From Saccharomonospora sp. NB11 (GTDB taxonomy: Bacteria > Actinomycetota > Actinomycetes > Mycobacteriales > Pseudonocardiaceae), in the NCBI RefSeq assembly GCF_015910535.1, contig NZ_JACBJG010000008.1, positions 186,001 through 250,000 of the forward strand: 64,000 nucleotides of DNA, read 5' to 3'. The notes below the pieces were generated by a model. That model worked only from the letters and a program-made list of their open reading frames with translations. It was not told the DNA's origin and ran no database searches. Of this stretch, positions 17,539-26,392 are shown in pieces; within the stretch, counting starts at the first letter, position 1, and every line of letters begins with the position of its first letter. The position numbers and the translations under genes were made by a program.

Positions 17539-18051
17539 ATGCCGGAACCTCGATGGCTCACGGACGAGCAGCAACGTGTGTGGCGGGACTTCTCGGCCGC
17601 CGTCGACATGGTCCGGGGGCACATCGAGGCGCAGCTCCAACGCGACGCGGGCATGCCCACCACCTACTACGCCGTCCTCGTCGCGCTGTCCGAAGCGCCG
17701 GGGCGGGTCCTGCGGATGAGCGACCTCGCGCAGGCGACCCGATCGTCACGCAGCAGGCTCTCGCACGCGGTCGCCCGCATGGAAGCCAGTGGGTGGATCC
17801 GAAGGGAGTCGTGTCCCACCGACAAGCGTGGCGCGTTCGCCCACCTCACCGACGCCGGGTTGGCGGCGATCCGCGAGGCCGCGCCCGGACACGTCGAGGC
17901 GGTGCGGGAGGCCCTGTTCGACGTGCTCACCCCGGCGCAGGTGCGCGAGCTGGGAGCGATCAGCGCGGCGATCCGGGACCGCCTCGCGCCCGTGTGCGAG
18001 CGGGCCGTGGAGACCGGCGCCGAGGCTGCCGACGCGACGAGACCGGTGTGA
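17539..18051 (+). CDS. MarR family transcriptional regulator
   Basis: 170 residues. Winged helix with MSDLAQATRSSRSRLSHAVARMEASGWIRRESCPTDKRG (about residues 60-100), typical of MarR, and helical dimer regions at both ends. Divergent from yceI with the palindrome TTGAGCGCTCAA between. A ligand-controlled repressor of itself and yceI is the simplest reading. Confidence 0.88.
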   Translation: MPEPRWLTDEQQRVWRDFSAAVDMVRGHIEAQLQRDAGMPTTYYAVLVALSEAPGRVLRMSDLAQATRSSRSRLSHAVARMEASGWIRRESCPTDKRGAFAHLTDAGLAAIREAAPGHVEAVREALFDVLTPAQVRELGAISAAIRDRLAPVCERAVETGAEAADATRPV

Positions 18052-18110
18052 GTGACCAGGCGCAGGCCACACACGCAGGGGCACGGAACGCCGACGCCGC
18101 GACGGCTCGA

Positions 18111-18155
18111 TAGGGTTTGCTTGCCGAGTCGACCCCTACTCGCCAGCAAACCCTA
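18111..18155 (+). promoter_or_regulatory. long hairpin directly before pgsA
   Basis: TAGGGTTTGC (18111-18120) pairs with GCAAACCCTA (18146-18155), with an inner CGAGT/ACTCG stem. It ends eight bases before the pgsA ATG, so in RNA it would lie over the ribosome entry region. It may also end marR transcription, but there is no T tail. Confidence 0.5.
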
Positions 18156-18162
18156 GGATCAG

Positions 18163-18777
18163 ATGCTCAACATCTTCGCGCGCGCGTCCGTGTCTCGTGT
18201 CACCGATCCCATCGGTGCCGCTCTGGTGCGCGCCGGGCTCACCCCCAACGCGATGACGCTCATCGGCACCGCGGGCGCCATCGCCGGGGCGCTGATCTTC
18301 TTCCCGGCCGGGATGCTCCTCGCGGGCACGTTCGTGGTGTGGGGCTTCGTCATGCTGGACCTGCTCGACGGGGCGATGGCGCGGGCCAAGGGAAGCACGG
18401 CGTTCGGAGCGGTGCTCGACGCGACGTGCGACCGGCTCGTCGACGGTGCGCTGTTCGCCGCCATCGCCTGGTGGGCGTTCGCCGTGGCCGACAACCCGCG
18501 CGTGGCGGCGGCTGCCCTGACGTGTCTGGTCCTCGCGCAGGTCATTTCCTACGTCAAGGCGCGCGCCGAGGCGTCGGGTTTCGGTGACGCGGCCAACGGG
18601 GGACTCGTCGAACGTGCCGAGCGGTTGATCATCGCGCTGGTCGGGACGGGACTCCAGGGGCTCGGTTTGCCCCACACGGTCGAGGTGTCGCAATGGCTGC
18701 TCGCCGTGCTCTCGGTGATCACCCTGCTTCAGCGGATCGGCGCGGTGGCCATGGCGGCGGGAAAGGCGCGACAGTGA
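18163..18777 (+). CDS. pgsA: CDP-alcohol phosphatidyltransferase (phosphatidylinositol phosphate synthase)
   Basis: 204 residues, six membrane helices. The catalytic signature DG-x2-AR-x8-G-x3-D-x3-D is seen as DGAMARAKGSTAFGAVLDATCD around residues 68-89. By position next to the PIM acyltransferase and pimA it is the PgsA1 type, which joins CDP-diacylglycerol and inositol phosphate. ATG 18163. Its stop overlaps the next GTG start (GTGA). Confidence 0.9.
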   Translation: MLNIFARASVSRVTDPIGAALVRAGLTPNAMTLIGTAGAIAGALIFFPAGMLLAGTFVVWGFVMLDLLDGAMARAKGSTAFGAVLDATCDRLVDGALFAAIAWWAFAVADNPRVAAAALTCLVLAQVISYVKARAEASGFGDAANGGLVERAERLIIALVGTGLQGLGLPHTVEVSQWLLAVLSVITLLQRIGAVAMAAGKARQ

Positions 18778-19745
18778 GCAGGCAGCGACTCGCGGACTGG
18801 GGTTACGCCGCCGGCTGGCGGATGGTGCCGAAGCTGCCGGACTCGTTCGTCACCGCGGCGTTCTCCGTCGCCGCCGACATCGCCGCCAAACGCAACAAGG
18901 GCGGGGCCGCCCGGCTGCGCCGCAACCTCGCCCGCGTCGTGCCCCAGGCGGGCTCGGTGGAGTTGGAGGACCTCACCCGTCGGGCCATGCGTTCGTACGC
19001 CCGCTACTGGCAGGAGGCGTTCTGCCTGCCGTCGATGGACGCCGACGACGTCCGCTCGCGCGTGGACCTGACCGGCGTCGAGTACCTCGACGCGGCGTTG
19101 GCCGAGGGCAACGGCGCCGTGGTGGCACTGCCGCACACGGGCAACTGGGACGTCGCGGGTGTGTGGTTGGTGGCTCACTCCGGAAGTTTCACCACCGTCG
19201 CCGAACGGCTGCGGCCCGAGTCGCTGTACGAACGCTTCGTCGCCTACCGCGAGTCGCTCGGTTTCGAGGTCATTCCCGCCGACGGCAGCGTGTCGTTCCG
19301 GACCCTGCTGCGTCGGCTGCGGGAGAACAAGGTGGTGTGCCTGGTCGGCGACCGCGACATCAACGGCTCCGGCGTGCCCGTGACGTTCTTCGGGGAGAAG
19401 GCGACCTTCCCGGTGGGGCCGGCGCGACTCGCGCTGAGCACCGGCGCGGCGTTGCTGCCCGCCGGGTGCTGGTTCACCGAACGGGGCTGGGCCGTGCGGG
19501 TACATCCCCGCATCCGGGTCAGCAGTCGCGACGAGGTGCCCGCCGCGACACAGGCGATCGCCGACGTCTTCGCGGGCGACATCGCCGCCCACCCCACGGA
19601 CTGGCACATGTTGCAGCCGTTCTGGCTCGCCGACCGGGCCGCTGACGAGGACGGCGACCCGGGCGAGCCGGGGAAGAAGACCGAACGGAGCGCGACGAGC
19701 TCGGGCGGGTCCGAGATCGGGGCGGACGAACGGAGCGCGTCATGA
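18774..19745 (+). CDS. Phosphatidylinositol mannoside acyltransferase
   Basis: 323 residues, LpxL/HtrB-like lysophospholipid acyltransferase fold. The HX4D box is in ALPHTGNWDVAG near residue 119, followed by VCLVGDRDINGSGVPVTFFG. It adds an acyl chain to PIM1/PIM2 at the inner membrane face, as for mycobacterial PatA (Rv2611c). GTG 18774 overlaps pgsA, and the ATG of pimA overlaps its stop, so the three PIM genes are tightly coupled. The C-terminus is charged and variable. Confidence 0.9.
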   Translation: MSRQRLADWGYAAGWRMVPKLPDSFVTAAFSVAADIAAKRNKGGAARLRRNLARVVPQAGSVELEDLTRRAMRSYARYWQEAFCLPSMDADDVRSRVDLTGVEYLDAALAEGNGAVVALPHTGNWDVAGVWLVAHSGSFTTVAERLRPESLYERFVAYRESLGFEVIPADGSVSFRTLLRRLRENKVVCLVGDRDINGSGVPVTFFGEKATFPVGPARLALSTGAALLPAGCWFTERGWAVRVHPRIRVSSRDEVPAATQAIADVFAGDIAAHPTDWHMLQPFWLADRAADEDGDPGEPGKKTERSATSSGGSEIGADERSAS

Positions 19746-20884
19746 GGATCGGGATCGTGTGCCCGTACTCCTTCGACGTGCCCGGCGGAGTGCAGGGCCA
19801 CGTCGTGGACCTCGCGAAGGCGCTGCGCTCGCTCGGCCACACCGTGTCGGTTCTGGCACCCGGTGACGACGGCGCGCAGCTGCCCGACTTCGTCCAGCCC
19901 GCCGGGCGGTCGCTGGGCATCCCCTACAACGGGTCGGTGGCGCGGCTGCAGTTCGGGCCCGTGTCGTACGCGCGGGTGCGCCGGTGGCTGCGTGAGCACG
20001 ACTTCGACGTCCTGCACCTGCACGAGCCGACCGCGCCGAGTCTGTCGCTGCTCGCGCTCATGGTGGCGGAGGGGCCGATCGTCGCGACCTTCCACACCTC
20101 CACGCCGCGGTCGCGCACGCTGGCGGCGTTCGAGCCGGTGCTGCGTCCGCTGTTGGAGAAGGTGACCGCGCGCATCGCCGTGTCCGCGTTGGCTCGGCGC
20201 GTGCAGGTGGAGCACCTCGGCGGGGACGCGGTGGAGATTCCGAACGGCGTCGACACCGGGTTCTTCTCGGGTGCGGCGCCGTTGGACGGCTATCCCCGCG
20301 AAGGCGGCACGATCGGGTTCGTCGGCCGCTACACCGAACCGCGCAAGGGCATGGGCGTGCTGCTCGACGCACTGCGCATACTCGCCCCGGAACTGCCGTC
20401 GCTGCGACTGCTCGTCGTCGGTCGCGGCGAGGTGGAGACGCTGCACCGTGACGCGGGACCGGAGCTCGCCTCGCGGCTCGACCTGCTCGGCCAGGTCGAC
20501 GACGAGACCAAGGCACGTGCCCTGCGCAGCGTGGACGTCTACTGCGCGCCGAACACGGGTGGCGAGAGCTTCGGCATGATCCTCACCGAGGCGATGGCAG
20601 CGGGGGCGCCCGTGGTGGCCAGCGCACTCGACTCCTTCCGGCGGGTGCTCGACGACGGTCGGGCCGGGGTCCTGGTGCCGACAGGGGACGCCGAGGCGCT
20701 CGCCGAGGCCCTGCGCGGGCTCCTCGCTGACCCGGTGCGTCGGGCGGCGCTGTCCGACGCCGCGACCGAGCACGTCGCGCGTTATGACTGGGGCACCGTG
20801 GTGAGGCAGGTCGTGCGCGTCTACGAGACGGCGATCGCGGCCGATCCTCGCAAGGTCGTCGCGGAGACCGGCGCCCTGCGATGA
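19742..20884 (+). CDS. pimA: Phosphatidylinositol alpha-mannosyltransferase
   Basis: 380 residues, GT4-type glycosyltransferase with two Rossmann domains. CPYSFDVPGGVQGHV at the N-terminus is characteristic of PimA; the donor side has FVGRYTEPRKGMGVL and GESFGMILTEAMAAGAPVVAS near residue 275. It transfers mannose from GDP-mannose to phosphatidylinositol at the membrane, the first step of PIM synthesis. ATGA overlap upstream and downstream. Confidence 0.94.
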   Translation: MRIGIVCPYSFDVPGGVQGHVVDLAKALRSLGHTVSVLAPGDDGAQLPDFVQPAGRSLGIPYNGSVARLQFGPVSYARVRRWLREHDFDVLHLHEPTAPSLSLLALMVAEGPIVATFHTSTPRSRTLAAFEPVLRPLLEKVTARIAVSALARRVQVEHLGGDAVEIPNGVDTGFFSGAAPLDGYPREGGTIGFVGRYTEPRKGMGVLLDALRILAPELPSLRLLVVGRGEVETLHRDAGPELASRLDLLGQVDDETKARALRSVDVYCAPNTGGESFGMILTEAMAAGAPVVASALDSFRRVLDDGRAGVLVPTGDAEALAEALRGLLADPVRRAALSDAATEHVARYDWGTVVRQVVRVYETAIAADPRKVVAETGALR

Positions 20885-21393
20885 CCACGACACTGCTCGT
20901 GCTGGCGTGCGTCGCCGCGCTGGTGATGGCCGGGGCGCTGTGGCTGGTGGCGACGGCGAACCGTCTCGACCGCTTGCACGTCCGGATGGACGCGGGCTGG
21001 GCCGCACTCGACGCCGCCCTCGCACGCCGCGCCGTGGTCGCCCGCACCGTGACGGCGACCGTGGAGCAGGGGGAGGACGCCGCGGCATTGCGCGCGGCAG
21101 CCGACGCGGCCGAGTCGGCGCCCCGCTCGGAGCGCGAAGCCGCGGAGAACGAGCTGACCCGTCGGCTCGCCGCGATCGACCGCAGGGCGTTGCCGCCCGC
21201 GCTCACCGACGAGTTGAGCGACGCCGAGGAGCGCGTCGTCATCGCCCGGCGCGTCTACAACGACGCGGTGCGCGACACGCTGGCTCTGCGGCGACGGCGT
21301 CGCGTGCGCTACTTCCGGCTCGCGGGGACGGCTCCTCGCCCGGAGTACTTCGAGATCGCCGAACCCGACCCGGCACCACCGTCCGCCGCCTGA
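20881..21393 (+). CDS. LemA-like membrane protein
   Basis: 170 residues. One N-terminal membrane helix (residues 3-27), then a charged helical domain resembling LemA: NRLDRLHVRMDAGWAALDAALARR, and later RVYNDAVRDTLALRRRR. The function of this family is unknown. Translationally coupled to pimA (ATGA). In M. tuberculosis this place holds a Nudix-annotated membrane protein (Rv2609c, from memory), so this may be a shortened counterpart. Confidence 0.6.
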   Translation: MTTTLLVLACVAALVMAGALWLVATANRLDRLHVRMDAGWAALDAALARRAVVARTVTATVEQGEDAAALRAAADAAESAPRSEREAAENELTRRLAAIDRRALPPALTDELSDAEERVVIARRVYNDAVRDTLALRRRRRVRYFRLAGTAPRPEYFEIAEPDPAPPSAA

Positions 21394-21400
21394 CGGCGGC
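21385..21400. terminator. short hairpin at the pimA operon/EF-G2 convergent junction
   Basis: GCCGCC/GGCGGC with loop TGAC. The stem includes the stop of the LemA-like gene and ends at the stop of the convergent EF-G2 gene; only seven bases separate the two. Confidence 0.4.
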
Positions 21401-23533
21401 TCACGCCTTGGCGTGTTCGCGGGCGGTCGCCTTCTGTGGAGCCGGTTCATAGCGCGCGTGGTGGCGGGTGAAGCTCGCCCGGCCGGAGGTGAGGGAGCGC
21501 AGGTCCACGGCGTAGCGCACCAGTTCCTCCGCAGGGACCTCGGCGTGTACGAGCCCCATCCCACCTTCGAGCGACTCGGTGCCGAGCACCCGGCCTCGTC
21601 GCGACGACAAATCGCCCAGTACGGCCCCGAGGTAGTCGTCGGGGAGCCGGACCACGATCTCATCGAGCGGTTCGAGCGGCACGAGCCCGGCCTTGGCCGC
21701 TGCGTCCTTCACCGCGAGCGCGCCCGCCGTCTGGAACGCCGCGTCGGAGGAGTCGACGCTGTGTGCCTTGCCGTCCACCAGGGTCACGCGCACGTCCACC
21801 ACCGGGTCGTCGCCGTCGATGCCCTTCTGCAGTTGGGCGCGCACCCCCTTCTCGACGCTGGGGATGAACTGGTGGGGGACGACGCCGCCCACGATGCGGT
21901 CGACGAACTCCACACCCGACCCCCGGGGGAGCGGTTCCACCTCGACGTCGCACACCGCGTACTGGCCGTGGCCGCCGGACTGCTTCACGTGGCGGCCGTG
22001 TCCTCGCGCCGGAGCGCGGAACGTGGCTCTCCGGCTGATCCGCACGGGTTCGGTGGTCACGTCGGCGCCTCCTGCCCGCAACATCGACAGCACGACGTCG
22101 GCGTGGGCCTCGCCCGTGCACCACAGCACGAGCTGGCGCGTCTCCGGGTTGCGTTCCAGCCGTAGCGTCGGATCGCCCGCGACCAGGCGGGACAGGTTGC
22201 GGGCCAGGGCGTCCTCGTCGCTGCGGGTGCCCGCCACGACGGCGACGGGAAGCAGCGGCTCCGGCATCTCCCACGGCGCCACGAGCAGCGGGTCGCTCGG
22301 TGCGGACACGGTGTCGCCGGTCTCCGCCGACGTGAGCTTCGTGAGCGCGCAGAGGTCACCCGCGACGCAGTGGGGGACCTCGCGGAGCGCGGCTCCCAAC
22401 GGCGAGTACAGGTGCGCGACGCGCTCGTCGGTGTCGTGATCGGCGTGGCCGCGATCGGTGAGGCCGTGTCCGCTGACGTGGACGGACCGTTCCGGCCGCA
22501 ACGTGCCCGAGAACACTCGCACCAGCGACACACGGCCGACGTAGGAGTCGACGGCCGTGTGCACCACCTCGGCGGCGAGCGGACCGGCGGGGTCGGCGGA
22601 CAACCGGGGGCGAGGCAGACCGTCCGGAGTGGTGGCGGGCGGCGGGTCGTGCTCCAACGGCGACGGGAAGGCGCGCGCGATGCCGTCGAGGATCTCCGCC
22701 GTCCCCACCCCGGTCTCCGCGCACGCGGGGATGACGGGATGGAACGTGCCACGGGCGACCGCCTTCTCGAGGTCGGCGATGAGGGTGTCCTCCGCGATCG
22801 CCTCACCCGCGAGGTAGCGGTCCAGCAGGCCCTCGTCCTCGCTCTCGCCGATGATGCCCTCGATCAACGCGTCCCGGGCCGCCGCGAGCCGGACCGCGTC
22901 TGCTGCGCCGACCTCGCCGACGCGCGGTGGGTGGCCCTCGGAGTAGTCGGAGCGCCGTCCCGTCACCAGACCGACCAATGCGTGGGGTCCGTCGTCCGCC
23001 GGGAGGTAGAGGGGCAGGACACCGGCGCCGAACGCGTCCTGGCAAGCGGCGACGGTGGCGTCCACGTCCGCGCGGGCGTGGTCGAGCCGTGAGACCACCA
23101 CGGCGCGCGGCAGGTTCACGGCGGCGCACTCCTCCCACAGCGACACGGTCGCGGAGTCGACTCCGTGTCCCGCGCTGACCACGAACAACGCGGCGTCGGC
23201 GGCACGCAGGCCCGCCCGGACCTCGCCCACGAAGTCGGCGTAGCCCGGGGTGTCGATGAAGTTGATCTTTATGTCGCCGTGGAGCACGGGCGCCACGGCG
23301 AGTCCCACGGATCGTTGCTGGCGGACCGCGGCCTCGTCGTGATCGCACACGGTGGTGCCCTCGGTGACCGAACCGGGTCGGTTGATGGCGTTCGCGGCGA
23401 CGAGCAGGGCCTCGGTGAGGGTCGTCTTCCCGGAACCCGACGGTCCGACGAGGGCGACGTTGCGTACCTTGCCGGGATCGTCCACGGCGACCTCGGCCGC
23501 CGAGCCGCTGCTCTTGACGGTCTTCTCGGCCAT
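21401..23533 (-). CDS. fusA2: Elongation factor G-like protein (EF-G2)
   Basis: 710 residues with EF-G domain order. G1 is GPSGSGKTT near residue 30 and G3 is DTPGYADF near residue 95. The G4 position reads VSRLD rather than NKxD, so guanine recognition may be altered. FusA2 of mycobacteria is reported to bind GTP but not to replace EF-G in translocation; a role in ribosome recycling or stress is possible. ATG 23533 has AGGAGG six bases upstream; the frame is open further upstream (past the divergent pdxS) but this is a shadow. Not part of the pimA operon. Confidence 0.88.
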   Translation of the reverse strand: MAEKTVKSSGSAAEVAVDDPGKVRNVALVGPSGSGKTTLTEALLVAANAINRPGSVTEGTTVCDHDEAAVRQQRSVGLAVAPVLHGDIKINFIDTPGYADFVGEVRAGLRAADAALFVVSAGHGVDSATVSLWEECAAVNLPRAVVVSRLDHARADVDATVAACQDAFGAGVLPLYLPADDGPHALVGLVTGRRSDYSEGHPPRVGEVGAADAVRLAAARDALIEGIIGESEDEGLLDRYLAGEAIAEDTLIADLEKAVARGTFHPVIPACAETGVGTAEILDGIARAFPSPLEHDPPPATTPDGLPRPRLSADPAGPLAAEVVHTAVDSYVGRVSLVRVFSGTLRPERSVHVSGHGLTDRGHADHDTDERVAHLYSPLGAALREVPHCVAGDLCALTKLTSAETGDTVSAPSDPLLVAPWEMPEPLLPVAVVAGTRSDEDALARNLSRLVAGDPTLRLERNPETRQLVLWCTGEAHADVVLSMLRAGGADVTTEPVRISRRATFRAPARGHGRHVKQSGGHGQYAVCDVEVEPLPRGSGVEFVDRIVGGVVPHQFIPSVEKGVRAQLQKGIDGDDPVVDVRVTLVDGKAHSVDSSDAAFQTAGALAVKDAAAKAGLVPLEPLDEIVVRLPDDYLGAVLGDLSSRRGRVLGTESLEGGMGLVHAEVPAEELVRYAVDLRSLTSGRASFTRHHARYEPAPQKATAREHAKA

Positions 23534-23555
23534 GACGGCCTCCTGCGACGCTGGC

Positions 23556-23581
23556 GGGTGTGTGGTTTCGAGCACACACCC
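23556..23581. promoter_or_regulatory. GGGTGTGTG/CACACACCC palindrome, CRP-like spacing
   Basis: A 9-bp perfect inverted repeat with 8-base centre. The inner part is TGTG-N8-CACA, the half-site spacing of CRP/GlxR-type operators, though the flanking bases are G/C instead of A/T. Between divergent fusA2 and pdxS, 23 bases before fusA2. It could equally be an RNA hairpin in the fusA2 leader. Confidence 0.45.
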
Positions 23582-23731
23582 GATCGGCGTACCTGGCAAG
23601 CGGGCGGGACACCTGCTCCGTCGACGGCGTAAGTGGCCTTTCGGAATACCGCGTGAATGGACACCTGTGGAGGGCCACGTCCGACCTACGCTCAGGGCGT
23701 CCCGTTGCTCGAAACGCTGGAAGGAACTGCT

Positions 23732-24646
23732 GTGTCGAACGAGCGCTCCGGTGGCTCCGCCGAGGTCAGGACCGGTACCGCGCGCGTCAAGCGTGGAATG
23801 GCGGACATGCTGAAGGGCGGCGTGATCATGGACGTCGTCACGCCCGAGCAGGCTCGGATCGCCGAGGACGCGGGAGCGGTGGCCGTCATGGCGCTCGAAC
23901 GCGTTCCCGCCGACATCCGCGCGCAGGGCGGAGTGGCTCGCATGAGCGACCCGGACCTCATCGACGGCATCATCTCGGCGGTGTCGATCCCGGTGATGGC
24001 GAAGGCGCGGATCGGCCACTTCGTCGAGGCGCAGGTGCTGCAGTCGCTCGGGGTGGACTACATCGACGAGTCGGAGGTGCTCACGCCTGCCGACGAGGCT
24101 CATCACATCGACAAGTGGGCGTTCACGGTGCCCTTCGTGTGTGGGGCGACCAACCTCGGCGAGGCGTTGCGGCGCATCGCCGAGGGCGCCGCGATGATCC
24201 GCTCCAAGGGAGAGGCGGGAACCGGCGACGTGTCCAACGCGACGACGCACATGCGTCGCATCCGGTCCGAGATCCGCGCGCTCGCGGCGCTTCCCGAGGA
24301 CGAGCTGTACGCGGAGGCGAAGAAGCTGCAGGCGCCCTACGAGTTGGTGCAGGAGGTCGCCCGGACGGGCCGACTCCCGGTGGTGCTGTTCACGGCCGGC
24401 GGCATCGCCACCCCGGCCGACGCGGCGATGATGATGCAGCTCGGCGCGGAGGGTGTCTTCGTCGGCTCGGGCATCTTCAAGTCCGGCGACCCCGCCAAGC
24501 GCGCGGAGGCCATCGTGAAGGCCACGGCCTTCCACGACGACCCGGATGTGATCGCCAAGGTCTCGCGCGGGCTCGGCGAGGCGATGGTGGGCATCAACGT
24601 CGCCGAGCTGCCCGTGCCGCATCGGCTCGCCGAGCGCGGCTGGTGA
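23732..24646 (+). CDS. pdxS: Pyridoxal 5'-phosphate synthase subunit PdxS
   Basis: 304 residues, TIM-barrel lyase that makes PLP from ribose 5-phosphate, glyceraldehyde 3-phosphate and ammonia supplied by PdxT. Conserved segments: [17 protein letters not shown], the Schiff-base lysine in [13 protein letters not shown] near residue 90, and the phosphate loop [19 protein letters not shown] 23732 selected from GGAAGGA at 23719-23725. pdxT lies 1.7 kb downstream, separated by a regulator and azlCD. Confidence 0.95.
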   Translation: MSNERSGGSAEVRTGTARVKRGMADMLKGGVIMDVVTPEQARIAEDAGAVAVMALERVPADIRAQGGVARMSDPDLIDGIISAVSIPVMAKARIGHFVEAQVLQSLGVDYIDESEVLTPADEAHHIDKWAFTVPFVCGATNLGEALRRIAEGAAMIRSKGEAGTGDVSNATTHMRRIRSEIRALAALPEDELYAEAKKLQAPYELVQEVARTGRLPVVLFTAGGIATPADAAMMMQLGAEGVFVGSGIFKSGDPAKRAEAIVKATAFHDDPDVIAKVSRGLGEAMVGINVAELPVPHRLAERGW

Positions 24647-24683
24647 ACCGGGGCGGTGGGCGGCGCGGGCGGCCCACCGCCGC

Positions 24684-25247
24684 TCACGACTGTTCGGAGA
24701 CGAGCACCGCCATCGTGTTCGGCTCCAACGCCCGGAAGACGTGCGGGACGTCGCCGGGGTAGGCGACGTAGTCGCCCGGGGCGAGCTCCACGGGGTCGTC
24801 GAGCGGTCCCACGAGGGCGCGTCCGCTGCTCAGAACGACGTGTTCCACGATGCCGGGCATGTGCGGCGCGGACTCCCTGGGGCGGTCGGGCTCGGCCTGG
24901 ACGAGGTAGAGGTCGCGTCGGGTGCGGGGTGGGGATGCCGACAGCAGGGTGGCGACGTAGTCGGCCCGTTCGGCGGAGAACCGCGGTCCCTCGCCCGCGC
25001 GGATCACCTGCACCTGCGGCTTGGCGGGTTCGACGAGCTGGGTGAACGAGATGTCGAGCGCGGTGCTGATGGCCCACAACGTCTCGACGCTGGGGTTGCC
25101 GGTGCCGGACTCCAGTTGCGAGAGGGTCGACTTGGCCACGCCGGCTCGTCGGGCGAGTTCGGCGAGCGAGAGACCCGCCCTCGTCCGTTCCCGCTGCAGG
25201 GAGGCCGCGATGGCCGCGAGCGGTGCGCCGCCCTTCGTCTCCGTCAT
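24684..25247 (-). CDS. XRE family regulator with cupin domain
   Basis: 187 residues. HTH at residues 15-70 (LSLAELARRAGVAKSTLSQLESGTGNPSVETLWAIS), cupin_2 at residues 110-185 (EHVVLSSGRALVGPLDDPVELAPGDYVAYPGDVPHVFRAL). Proteins of this design sense a small molecule through the cupin and often control an adjacent transporter, here the divergent azlCD. Two GTTCG-N6-CGAAC palindromes lie in the shared promoter region. Convergent with pdxS. Confidence 0.88.
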   Translation of the reverse strand: MTETKGGAPLAAIAASLQRERTRAGLSLAELARRAGVAKSTLSQLESGTGNPSVETLWAISTALDISFTQLVEPAKPQVQVIRAGEGPRFSAERADYVATLLSASPPRTRRDLYLVQAEPDRPRESAPHMPGIVEHVVLSSGRALVGPLDDPVELAPGDYVAYPGDVPHVFRALEPNTMAVLVSEQS

Positions 25248-25270
25248 GTCGTTCGCTCCACAGATCGCGC

Positions 25271-25335
25271 GTTCGGTTTGACGAACGAACTCGTCATTGT
25301 TCAGTCTAGAAGGTGATGCGTTCGATATGGCGAAC
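25271..25335. promoter_or_regulatory. pair of GTTCG-N6-CGAAC operator candidates
   Basis: GTTCGGTTTGACGAAC at 25271-25286 and GTTCGATATGGCGAAC at 25320-25335 share both half sites and spacing; their centres are 49 bp apart. They lie between the divergent XRE-cupin gene and azlC. The second ends one base before the azlC ATG at 25337, so binding there would block start of transcription or translation. Confidence 0.65.
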
Positions 25336-25336
25336 T

Positions 25337-26035
25337 ATGGACCGAGAGCTCGCCCGCGACCTCGCGTTGGTGTGGCTCGCCGACGCCCTCGTCGGGCTGT
25401 CGTTCGGGGCTGTCACGGTCAGCTCGGGACTGCCCCTGTGGTTGCCGATGCTGTTGTCCGTCCTGGTCTTCGCGGGTGCCGCGCAGTTCATGTTCGTGGG
25501 ACTCGTGGTCTCCGGCGGTAATCCCATCGCCGCCGTCGCGGCCGGGCTGCTCATCAACGCCCGCCACGTCCCGTTCGGGTTCGCCGTCGCCGACCTGTTG
25601 GGCTCGACCTGGGCCAGGCGACTGCTCGGCACCCACCTGATGATCGACGAAGCGGTCGCCTTCGCGCTTGCCCAACAGGAGCGCGAGCGGCGCAAGCTCG
25701 CCTACTGGGCGTGCGGGATCGGGTTGTTCGTGACCTGGAACCTCGGGGTCGCGATCGGCGCGCTCGTCGGCACGGTCGTGAGCGACACCGACGCCCTCGG
25801 GCTCGACGCCGCCTTCCCGGCCGTGTTGCTGGCCCTGGTGTTGTCCGCGCTGCACGACCCGGGCACCCGCCGTGCCGTCGCGGTGGGCGTCGCCGTCGCC
25901 CTGGTGTCGGCCCCGTTCCTTCCGGCCGGGCTTCCGGTCCTGCTCGGGCTCGTGGGCGTCGTGGCGTGGCGGAATCCGGACTCGGGACGGGAGTCCGTCG
26001 AGCCACCGGCCGCAAGGAGGTCGGACTCGTGCTGA
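25337..26035 (+). CDS. azlC: AzlC family ABC-type/branched-chain amino acid exporter large subunit
   Basis: 232 residues from ATG 25337; seven or so membrane helices. Family marks: DALVGLSFGAVTVSSGLP, FAGAAQFMFVGLV, and NARHVPFGFAVADLL. AzlC and AzlD together export branched-chain amino acids or analogues across the cell membrane. The true start is unclear: GTG 25313 and ATG 25316 are in frame upstream, but they would place an operator copy inside the gene. RBS aaggagg for the next gene lies within its 3' end. Confidence 0.85.
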   Translation: MDRELARDLALVWLADALVGLSFGAVTVSSGLPLWLPMLLSVLVFAGAAQFMFVGLVVSGGNPIAAVAAGLLINARHVPFGFAVADLLGSTWARRLLGTHLMIDEAVAFALAQQERERRKLAYWACGIGLFVTWNLGVAIGALVGTVVSDTDALGLDAAFPAVLLALVLSALHDPGTRRAVAVGVAVALVSAPFLPAGLPVLLGLVGVVAWRNPDSGRESVEPPAARRSDSC

Positions 26036-26352
26036 GTGCCACCACACTGCTCGCCTGCGTCGCCGTGCTCGCGGTCGGCACGTACACCTTCCGGGTCGCG
26101 GGGCCGCTGCTCAAGGCCCGACTGACGGTGTCACCCCGCATCGAGAAGCTGGTCGCCGTGGCGGCGGTCGTCCTGCTGGCCTCGCTCGTGGCGACGTCGT
26201 CGCTGATGGACGGCGCGTCCTTCGCCGGGTGGGCCAGGCCCGCGGGCGTCGTCGTGGGTGGAGTGCTGGCCTGGCGGAAGGCGCCGTTCGTGCTCGTCGT
26301 CCTGGCAGCAGGCGCGACGGCGGCGGGACTGCGGCTGCTCGGTGTGCCCTGA
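26029..26352 (+). CDS. azlD: AzlD family branched-chain amino acid exporter small subunit
   Basis: 107 residues, three or four membrane helices, with GTYTFRVAGPLLKARL near residue 20, the AzlD signature. GTG 26029 overlaps the azlC stop by 7 bases; AAGGAGG at 26014-26020 supports it. Partner of AzlC in the exporter. Confidence 0.85.
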   Translation: MLSATTLLACVAVLAVGTYTFRVAGPLLKARLTVSPRIEKLVAVAAVVLLASLVATSSLMDGASFAGWARPAGVVVGGVLAWRKAPFVLVVLAAGATAAGLRLLGVP

Positions 26353-26392
26353 TCCACCGGCACCTCCGTTCGCCCACTAGGCTTGACCAGCA

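Noticed and set aside
23534-24622. upstream extension of the EF-G2 reading frame
   Set aside because: It runs antisense through pdxS, and a strong AGGAGG site marks the ATG at 23533.
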